Of a stretch of DNA of 64,000 nt, positions 55,781 through 64,000 are shown in pieces; within the stretch, counting starts at the first letter, position 1; the number at the start of each line of letters is the position of its first letter. This DNA is from Viscum album. Taxonomy: Eukaryota > Streptophyta > Magnoliopsida > Santalales > Viscaceae. The position numbers were made by a program, and so were the translations under genes. The notes beneath the pieces are model-generated. The model saw nothing but the letters and a program-made list of their open reading frames with translations, did not search any database and was not told the DNA's origin. Location of the stretch: NCBI GenBank assembly GCA_963277665.1, contig OY728128.1, forward strand, positions 1,350,682,356 through 1,350,746,355. The letters are read 5' to 3'.

Positions 55781-55979
55781 GAATAAGCTGTAAAAAAAAT
55801 CATATTCCACATTTCATGCATTCTCATTTCATTATTTTGTACATGCATATCAACAAAGTAGATTTCTATCATGGAAAATTCAACTTTCAGTGTAGGTGTG
55901 GAAATTGATGGATCTTTATTTATAGGGTATTTGATGGGTTGGCGTGTAGGGAAACACAACACAAATATGAAATGGAGGG

Positions 55980-56700
55980 GCGTACACGATATTCAAAGTG
56001 ATTAATTATAGAATTTATCACACACACACATATATATTTACAGTATGCAATTATATACATCATAATGTAATTATAAATATATAATTATAAATGTATACAT
56101 ACGAGAAATATATTTATATATACGTATGTGTGCATGTGTAACCGTAGAATGCACACACACACACACATATTAATAAGTATATATTAATTGATTTATAATT
56201 TCGAAACATCATAGGAATATATGTATATAATTGTAGGATGTGATTAAACATAAATAATCACTGAATGTATGCATTTATGTATATATAGACACACACACAC
56301 ATCATTATGAAAATTTCAGAAAAATATATAGTAGAAATATAAATATGAATAATACTAATACATCAAAATGTATATATATATATATATATGTAAAAAATAT
56401 ATCAGTTAAACATAAATATATATATTAGAAATATATGTATAAAATATATCAAAATTATACACACACACACACACACACACACAAAATATATATAAATATA
56501 TATATGTGTGTGTGTGTGTCTATATGTATGTATGTGTGTATGTATGTATGTGTATATTTATATGTAAATGTATGTATGCATGTATATGTATAATTGTATA
56601 ATATATCAAAAATACAAACAATTACAAAATGAAGATATATACCAAAATGCAGTTATAAATACACAATTGAAAAATGTGTGTATATATATATATATATCGC
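55980..56700. repeat. microsatellite cluster: (TA)n, (CA)n, (TG)n, (TATG)n
   Basis: (TA)n at 56370-56390, (CA)n at 56458-56483, (TG)n at 56502-56519 and TATG-type repeats at 56520-56590, among other AT-rich DNA. These are likely polymorphic. No gene. Confidence 0.85.
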
Positions 56701-56733
56701 AAAAGAATAACCATTGTTTTTTTATAAATTTGT

Positions 56734-57004
56734 ATTGATAGCGACCCTGCTGAGAGAATGGTTTTTGAGCTTTTTTCCGACGTTCCAAAGATGATAATTT
56801 TTTTGAACCTTATGCACAAGAGAAAATGGGATGGAAACTAAAATTGGAAGGTCCTTGCACTATAATCACTTTTTCCATCATATTGTTAGTGGTTTCATGT
56901 TTAAGGGTGATGAATTTGTCAATCATGATGGTTCTGGTGGAGAAAACATATATTCTGCAAAGTTCCTAGGGGAACTGCCCTAACCAAAGCATGATGAACC
57001 TGGT
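56734..57004 (+). pseudogene. cyclophilin-type peptidyl-prolyl isomerase fragment
   Basis: Plus-strand translation gives IDSDPAERMVFELFSDVPK (56734-56790), the start of a cyclophilin domain. After one or two shifts it continues with SLHYNHFFHHIVSGFMFKGD then EFVNHDGSGGENIYSAKF (56845-56965), matching SLHYKGxxFHRIxxGFMxQGGDF...GTGGESIYGxKF. Introns are absent where seen. A stop (TAA) occurs near 56981, and homology stops at 57004 where an LTR starts. The DGDPAERMVFELF type of start suggests a multidomain plant cyclophilin (CYP63/CYP95-like) as the source. Confidence 0.8.
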
Positions 57005-57985
57005 TGTCACACCTTGACCCTTATTTTTCCTTATTATTTTGTTTATTTAGTGGTTGTTGACATTGTCTTTGAGTTTCAGTAGTTTCAGGTTTAAATTTTT
57101 ACTTTTAGGCAGTTTTTATTTCTCTCGCACGATTAGGGTGCGCAATTTAGGAGAAACCATGTGGTTACCCTTATACAAGGTCGTTTTGAGTTTATTTTTG
57201 TTCATGCAAGATTTATCTGTATGAGTAGCGCACTGTTAGGTCTAAATCATGCAGAGACCAAGAGAAACCATGCGAGAACTTTGACATGTAAAGGTACCGA
57301 CACACGGCTTGCGTGCGATCAGTTGAAACCGTGCAACAATCATACAAAGGGGTGCAATTTTTAATAGATCAGTTTTGCATACTTGGAACACAATTGATCA
57401 AATTATGCGGGTCAAACCGTGGGGCTTTCCAGTTGTGTCTAGTGAGGGGTGCACGATTGACACACGACTTGATAAACCATGCGGCTAAACCATGCACTTT
57501 TTCCATATTTTAATCTTTTTTAAAACCCTATTATACCCCTCCCCAAATTAAACCCTCATGAGCCCCTCTCATCTCCCACACGCTTGACACAACCAGAGAG
57601 TGACCTATGCATGCTACCCTTCCTTCCTCCAAAGATTCCATGAAATCGCATTCGATTCCGAATGGATTTCTTGAGGTTTGAGGCTCATTTCTCCTCACCT
57701 TTCCTTTTCCTCTTATTTTCTTCCCCTCTTTTGTCTTGGGTCGATCTTGACCAAACCCTCGGTGCAGGGTTTATCTAAAATCATTGTGGCTTTGGTTCTT
57801 AGGGCATGAAAATGGTTCTTTAGACCCTCTTCTTCTCGTACTTAAAGGGTTTGCTTAATCCATGTTTGGTTTGAGGTAGGATGGCTCCACGTATAACTCT
57901 TTACGTTTAAAACCTCAATATTTTGGATTTTCTAACATGTGCTTCCATTGTTTTAAGACCCTTAGTATATATACTTAGTTTTTTT
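57005..57985 (+). repeat. gypsy-type LTR, first part, with AACCATGC/AACCGTGC words
   Basis: Starts TGTCACACCTTGACCC, a common plant gypsy LTR start, exactly where the cyclophilin homology breaks off. Between 57130 and 57500 the words AAACCATGCG, AAACCGTGCA and CCATGCAC recur about eight times. A weak TATA (ATTATACCCC, 57530-57539) and a C/T-rich leader follow. The right end is not determined. Confidence 0.45.
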
Positions 57986-58385
57986 TTAAAAGGTTGGGGC
58001 CGAAGCCTCAATTTATTATTTAAAGCAAATATCTCTTTAGTGTGGGTAGACGAAGACCCATCACATACCCTGAAAGCCCAAGGCCAAGTGGCCTGAATAT
58101 AAGGCTTGAAAACCCATTTTTTTGGCCCAAAGGACCCATCGGTGAACAGTATTGCTACAATACCGCGCGCTACTACAATACCTGCTATAGTACCGCCACT
58201 GCTACAATGCCTGCTACAGTGCCTCCGCCGCTACAGTGTCTCAACTGCTATAGTCGCCGCTGCTACATTACTGCTACAGTCCTGCTACAGTCCTGCTACA
58301 GAGCTGCTACAGTCCCAGAATTTTGTCCCTGCCCGGATTTGATCCTGGGTCTTTTGGATGCCAAGCAGGAGGGGTTTCTATAAAC
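57975..58385 (-). mobile_element. possible SINE-like retroposon with GCTACAG repeats
   Basis: On the minus strand the segment ends in an A-run (AACCTTTTAAAAAAAAAC, at 57978-57995) and has a B-box-like GGATCAAATCC near 58336-58346. Between them (58150-58315) the word GCTACAG or CTGTAGC occurs about 15 times. A tail plus a tRNA-like box suggests a retroposon, but no duplication is clear. It may simply be part of an LTR. Confidence 0.3.
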
Positions 58386-60786
58386 CAATGCACATGGTTT
58401 GTCTTTTAAAACAATGGGTGTACTTGAATTAATTGATTTTTTATATGGTTTTTGCGCATTTGTATTCCTTCTTGGGTGTTTATGTAATTTTATTTTAAAC
58501 AAAAGTGGACTCTTAACTTGGGTTTTATAATAGTGTTTGTTTTATGGTATAAAATGTGTTTATGATGGAAGTTAAATTCCATTTTAGTTCTAAATAATTG
58601 AATTTCATTTATTTCGAAGAAAGCAAATTTCTTGATTTAACTTTTAATAAGGCATCAAAGACCGGCTGACTTTCTATAATAAGGGACTTATAAAAAAGGA
58701 TGTGACTTGAGTGTTTATGTATTTCAATATTTCATGCTATCGCCTTATGATTTATTTCCTCACCTCCACTTAGTTGGTCATCGGTTCCTGGGAACTTGGG
58801 TGGGAGAATATTGACAGGACGATGTCCCCCACCACTAGTTATGCTAGTGAAGTAGATGTGGTGCCCCCACTGGCCAGTGACATAGTTTTAGATCCATTCT
58901 AATAATTAAGAGCATGACCCTAGTTAGTGACATAATATCTCTAGGTAACACCAACTTTTAGTCTCCCTAGGGTCTCTCCCATGACATTGTTTACTTTCAA
59001 CTCCTTTATTTTTTATTTCATATTATTATTGCTGATTGTATATTCTATATTGTTGTCGCTTACTTTGTGCACTTTTTCTTTTATCTCCTACTATTGTTTT
59101 ATATCCATTTTCCACACTTTATTTCCCATGGTTTCTACTACTAGAGATTTCTTTTTACGCATTTGGTTCACTGCTTTAACAATGTTTAAAAATAAAATTT
59201 TGGATGGTTTTGAAAGTAAAGTAATAAGAAGAGGTTTTAAAGGAAACTTGTTTTCCTTCCTTGGTTTCAAAGGAATTTCAGTGTTTTCCTTAAAAGAATG
59301 TTTCTTAAATAAAGTGGTTTGATTTTATTTTGAAAGGAAAATATGTATTTTACTTATATGACTTGTTTTACTCAAATTATAAGGTGGTTCAGTTTTCTTA
59401 AAGTGTATTTCAAACTAGCTTGAATTTAAAGGGTTGGGCATAGGGTGTGGATTTGGCATACCTATTTGGAATTCATGCCGAGGCCAATATTAACATTTCA
59501 TGTTTTGTGCATGTTCTAGAGGAGTTCAGAGTTATGGAATGATTCACCCTAGTTTCTCCTGGTCCAGGTTTGATGTTGAGGTTGGAGGGTGACCATGGGT
59601 CATATAGTGATTTGCAGTTCGGTGTTTAATATTTCTTTTTCTCTTTGATTTCATGTATGTATTAGCCTTTCCAACCTTTTATATCTCAATATATCCTTCT
59701 AGATTTTGTTTCTCTTTTATGTATTGGCCTTTGTTTAGATGTTTGTGTTTACTTATGGCTTATTTGGTTTGGTTTATTTATAAATCTATTTTTTGGCATG
59801 GTGGTCCAACCTATAGATGAGTCAGGCTGAAATTTCGGTAATAATTTTGTTACATGTTTAATTATATTTATCTGGTTGAAATCATTCCCATCAGTTGCAT
59901 TTGATGCCTTGGTACTTGTCACCAACCCGAGGAGATCGGGAAGGCACCATAGGGATGTCACAGGTTGGCTTGGGTACTCAGTTCAGGGGAGTCCCAAGGT
60001 GGTTCATGAAAAAATGGTACTAGTGCCTAGGTTATTAAGAGGACCTATGTTTTTAAGCTACTCATTTTTATTTAGGTGAGTCTGGTATACTAAAGCTAGG
60101 ACTATCAGAATTCACGGGGGTTAAGTGTGGGAAGAGTCTAGCTATCTCTCACAAGCACGAAATCTCGAGTTACCATGGGTGGTAAGGTTAGAGTCTTGAT
60201 TTTTAAGTTTTTTCCTTCTTTAGTTTTGATGTATTTTGATTTGGATGTATGGTATTGTGAATGATATTGAGGGTATAAGGGTTTTTTTGAGAACTTTCAT
60301 ATTTTGGGGTGAAAATGGGAGAAGAACCATAGGTTCACTATTAACTTGCACAATTTGACAAACCGTGCAATGCCCATGCACATGGTTTTGTATTGAGATC
60401 CCAATGGTAGTTTCATGGTTGGAATACAGTCTACCAAACCATACACAATCACTAACCCCTTCAATTTTTTTGTTTTAGGTTTTTTTACCTTTGGATTTCT
60501 ATTTGTTAGGATGTGGAGCCTTGATCATATCATTGAAATCTTAGAACATCCAAAGTTTAGGATACATAAATCCACTCATCGAAAGATTAAAATTTTAGCA
60601 GTTCATTTAAACCTTTCCAAGACAATAGTAGTAGGAACCTTCCCTATATGTTTTATACCACTAGAAATTCATGAACTTTTTTGTTCCATTTAGTATTTGG
60701 GTATGGTGAATAGTGTACCAGCTGGGATAGTCAAGTCGGTGGAAGTCTCAAATGAATGAAAAAGTCAACAAATGGTTGACTACAAA
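58386..60786. repeat. rest of the gypsy-like LTR region, no gene
   Basis: No convincing coding sequence. The open frame 58981-59322 is Phe/Leu/Ser-rich and composition-driven. GAAATCTCGAGTTACCATGG-like text near 60160 and a palindrome CCATGCACATGG (60374-60385) link it loosely to the 57.1-57.5 kb LTR words, so it is probably the same LTR or its flank. Confidence 0.35.
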
Positions 60787-61263
60787 TGTTAGAGGTCAGT
60801 GTTACCTGTTTGATTGACAATGAACCTCTATAAAAGGAGGAGGGACCAACTACTAACATTACTATGTGCAATAATATGAAGTATTGGTTTGTACTGAATT
60901 ACAAAAAGTATAATTCTGGATTTTTAAGTTATAGTGTTTGTAAATATTATACTTTTGGTAATATAAAAGAGTTGGAAGTGTTCTCCCATGGACATATGAT
61001 GAATGTTTGAACCATGTATGACCAGTGAATTTTTCTTTCCTATTCTTTGTATTCGTGTGTGTGTGTGTGATTCATCTTTTGGAATGGCGAATAAGGTGTT
61101 GTTTGACTTACTAATTTTGGTGCTCTAAAATATATTGGGAAGATCTGGTAGTTTGAACTTCCACTGTGCTGAACTATTGATGGATATGAATTTCTGGTGA
61201 ACTCAAGGTTTAACTATCTATTGATTATATCAATATTTTCTTGATATTCCATCTTATCCCTCA
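60787..61263 (+). repeat. 5' LTR of the right-hand copia element
   Basis: About 477 bp, TGTTAGAGGTCAGTG to CCCTCA, with a TATA box (CTATAAAAGGAGG, about 60828-60840). Unlike the other LTRs here, I see no cluster of inverted repeats in it. The ends are inferred from TG/CA and the PBS. Confidence 0.55.
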
Positions 61264-61268
61264 ATAAG

Positions 61269-61280
61269 TGGTACCAAAGG
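61269..61280 (+). other. primer binding site, degraded
   Basis: TGGTACCAAAGG versus TGGTATCAGAGC (initiator Met), six bases after the LTR end. Confidence 0.5.
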
Positions 61281-61379
61281 GATATTAATTTGGACACACT
61301 CGATAATACATATATTTTTATCACTTGCCTAAGAAGTCATTGAATTTCAATTAGTCGCACTGTCATATAAAAATATGAA

Positions 61380-62130
61380 AATGGATGAAGGAATGATTTA
61401 GATCAGTTAGTTCAATGGAACCAACTTTGGTCTTTGGAATGTGCATATAGAGGATTATCTAATCTAGAATAATCTCGATCTTTCGTTAGGTAAAAACCCA
61501 ACAAGATGGAGAAAGGTGAATGGGAAAAGTTGGGAAAAAATATTTAGGCTTTTTGAGGATGATGTTGGCACAAAATTTTTCCTTCAACATCTAGGATAAG
61601 ATGACTACAACTGTACTTATGGCGGCCCTAAAAGATATGTATGAAAAACTGAAAGATTTAAACAAAGTGTTCCTAATGAGGATTTTTTTTTAGATTGAGA
61701 CTATGAGAAGGATGACCAACAAAAGATCATGTAAATGATTTCAATATAATCAGAAGTTATCTCAAGTTAGTGAAAGTGACTTTCATAGATGATGTATGGG
61801 CTATAATATTGATTTCATCTTTACCAGAATCTTGGGATGAAATAGTTATTGCGGTAAAAAATTCCTATAGAAAATCTGATCTTGTGTTTATAGACATATG
61901 TAATTTTTTCCTTAATTAGGAGCTCATAATATTAGAGGTCCAAGAACCTTTCGATAGTGCATTGAATACTGATGTAAGGGGACACTCATCTCATCAGAAG
62001 AATCATTGAAAATTGGAAAAAGGTTAGATAAAAGAGTCGTTTAAAGTTGAATGGTCCAGGGAATACCTACCGGTATTTTGGTAACTGGGGATGTCTTTAG
62101 AGGGACTGAAAAAATTTCAAGGGAAATACT
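61380..62130 (+). pseudogene. copia gag relic
   Basis: Plus-strand words HVNDFNIIRSYLKLVKVTFI, then DDVWAIILISSLPESWDEIV (61730-61850), match the copia gag block (HLNxFNxIxxQLxxxxxxxDDExxxxxLLxSLPxSWE). A degraded knuckle (Y-F-G-N-W-G-x-x-x-R-D) appears near 62070-62105. Stops and shifts are frequent. Confidence 0.7.
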
Positions 62131-62179
62131 AGAGGAATGACTACCGAAAGTTCAAAATCTATTAACATAATGAAATATG

Positions 62180-63200
62180 GTAGCGATCTACTGCTCACTA
62201 TTCATAATTTGATGGAATCATGAGTAGTTGACTATAGTGCATCCTTCCACTCATTAGCTGATTGAGGATGCATGAAAAGCTATGTATCTAGAATCTTTGG
62301 GAAAGTTCATCTGATAGGTGATGAAGCTTTGGAAGTAGTTGGAAAGGGAAATATAATACACTGATGCAGAATGTGAGTGTTCTTCATTTGAAAGGAGTGA
62401 GAAACATACTAGGTCTCATGAGGAATCTCATTTCAATGGGAAAATTAGATGATAAAGGATTTGGTACTACTTTAAACAATGGATCTTGGAAACTGGATCA
62501 GGGATCCATAGTTGTGGCATGAGGAGTAAAGGACAAAACCCTTTATTTGACCAGTTGTTCTGATGAGAGTGGAATGGATAGAATTCCAACCTATGAAAAT
62601 CCATAGGTCTGGCATTGTATACCATGTTACCTCAGTGATAAGAATATAAAGGTTTTAGTAGGTAAGGGTAGTCTAAATCTTGATCATACAACTATTAGAA
62701 GTTGTGTGAGTTGTGTTCTTGGAAAGAAAAAGATGGTCTTATTCAATCTTAATGAATATAATCTCATATCCCAAAAACTGGATCTAGTTCACACAGATGT
62801 CTAGGGACTTGATTAAGTTTAATATCATTGAGCATCATGATAATTTTTTACATTCATTGACAATCCCATGAGGAAGGTATGTGTTTATTTTCATAAAATA
62901 ATCTATTTTTTATGCCTTTGTATAGTGGAAATCCATAGTAAAATTAGAAAGTGGTCAAAATTGAAGTGCTTAAGATCTGATAATGGTGGTAAATACAACA
63001 GTAACAACTTTTGTAACTTATATATAAATAAGGGAATATATCTTGAGAAAGAAATATCCATAACTCCATAAAAAAATGGAGTGAAAAAGAGGATGAATCG
63101 GACTTTGATATAGAAGGCTAGATGCATGTGTGTGAAATCTGGTATACCCAAGGCCATCAGGAAGAATCAATTAGCATGGAAACATACTTGGTAAAAAAAG
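62180..63200 (+). pseudogene. copia protease and integrase relic
   Basis: A protease-like stretch at 62200-62350 (VVDYSASFHSLAD for the family VLDSGASFH; FGKVHLIGDEALEVVGKGNI). Then the integrase: CVSCVLGKKK of the zinc finger (about 62707-62735), KLDLVHTDV (62776-62802), LRSDNGGKYNSNNF (62969-63010) and NGVKKRMNRTLI (63076-63112), where the catalytic Glu of VxERxNRT is Lys. All pieces are separated by stops or shifts. Confidence 0.7.
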
Positions 63201-64000
63201 TATATAATCTATAGTATGGAAATTTTTAATTGAATAACTTTGGTCTGGTAAGCTACTGGAAGTTTCACACCTCAAAATATTCAGTTGTATCACTTATGCT
63301 CTTGTTGATGAAAAAACATATATAAACTGGAGGTAAAGTTCAACGCTTATTTTATTATAGTCTATGGAAATGAAGAGTTTGGATACTGATTTTGGAGTGA
63401 TAATCAATGGAAAATCATTATAATTATAGATTAAATCTTCAATGATAAGATCATATAGAAGAATTAAAACTTAGCTGAATCAAAATTTGAGGAGAGTAGA
63501 TCTACTACTGAAGTAAAGGTTGGTCTGGATGAAAACACAATTTTTTTTAAATACCAGTGATACCAGATAATAAATGAAATGCATCAGAAGTTTGACCAAT
63601 GGTATATGTTCTATAATGCTTGATAACTACAAATTTTTGATGAAAATCTCTGATAACAAAACAATCAGTAGTAGGAGCACTAGAAGTTCAAGTACCATAA
63701 ACTAAAGTTATGATGAATACTGAAACTTCTATGAGAATATATTCTAGATTCAGGTGACCAATCTAGTGGTATGAGTTTTACATAAAATTATTACTTCTAA
63801 TAGATGATAGGGAACCTGAATTTCCAGAAGATAAAATAACACTCAGTGACTTGAAGTAGTGCGATTCAACCATGGAGGAAGAGATGGATTCCTAAAATTT
63901 CAATAGAACATGGGATCTAACTAAACTACCTAAGGGGAAAAGAGAACTTGAGATAAAATGAGTATACTATTTGAAAGAATAATTTGATGGAATCGGAAGA
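63201..64000 (+). pseudogene. copia integrase-RT linker and RT start
   Basis: Low-complexity decayed linker until about 63870. There MEEEMDS-NFNRTWDLTKLP then GKRELEIK-VYYLKE (63870-63985) marks the beginning of the RT domain (family: AMxEEMxSLxxNxTWxLVxLPxGKxxxxxKWVYxxK). The domain continues beyond the window. Confidence 0.65.

Larger units (their letters stand above)
60787..64000 (+). mobile_element. decayed Ty1/copia retrotransposon, 3' part off the right edge
   Basis: LTR (60787-61263), PBS, gag, protease, integrase and the beginning of RT follow in copia order on the plus strand. All frames are heavily broken. RT, RNase H and the 3' LTR lie beyond the window. Confidence 0.75.

Noticed and set aside
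53880..56700. Possible centromeric or organelle-derived AT-rich DNA
   Set aside because: Irregular microsatellites and low-complexity runs with no long-period tandem unit and no organelle genes.
58981..59322. 113-codon Phe/Leu/Ser-rich frame that could be a membrane protein
   Set aside because: The T-rich composition alone gives hydrophobic codons. There is no conserved motif, and it lies in a decayed LTR region.

Overview
The window looks like nuclear DNA of a flowering plant. It is AT-rich, dominated by nested LTR retrotransposons, and carries one intact nine-exon plant polygalacturonase gene. I cannot name the species. Almost everything except that gene is transposable-element sequence at different stages of decay, and most reading frames outside it are broken.

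Left part (1-11.6 kb). A minus-strand Sirevirus-like Ty1/copia element enters from the left edge (RT, integrase, protease, gag, PBS, then a 1.1 kb LTR ending at 6410). A 1.1 kb LINE tail (zinc-knuckle plus RNase H) lies on the same strand inside its gag. Next is a plus-strand Ty3/gypsy pol relic (RT, RNase H, integrase end) with an LTR-like tail, then a second LTR-like block (10.1-11.6 kb). From 12384 to 20772 there is a complete plus-strand copia element with matching TGGTG target duplications. Its two LTRs agree for the first 884 bp and then stop being alignable.

Centre (22.9-47.2 kb). A minus-strand Tat/Ogre-type Ty3/gypsy giant of about 24.3 kb has LTRs of about 2.6 kb, a polypurine tract, and a primer binding site complementary to tRNA-Trp that is present three times in tandem. 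It carries gag, protease, RT, two RNase H domains and integrase. Between pol and the 3' LTR lie tandem-repeat arrays and an antisense frame with a plant-mobile-domain (PMD) type protein preceded by its own TATA box. The long leader holds a second antisense frame with GPP-rich 63-residue repeats that I do not recognise. The giant sits inside an older LTR-like sequence whose TGTAACACCC end is at 47.7 kb.

Right part (47.7-64 kb). The polygalacturonase gene (minus strand, 48.8-51.7 kb) is the only clearly functional host gene. It is followed by a GC-rich patch, a CACTA-like element carrying a tRNA-derived SINE, microsatellites, a cyclophilin pseudogene cut off by a gypsy-type LTR, and a decayed plus-strand copia element (60.8-64 kb, running off the edge).

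The strongest cross-cutting pattern is that LTRs from several unrelated families each contain a dense cluster of short perfect inverted repeats near the promoter. The motif differs in each family (for example TACACGCCGTGTA, GCATACCATAGTGGTATGC, GCACCGGCTGGCCGGTGC).
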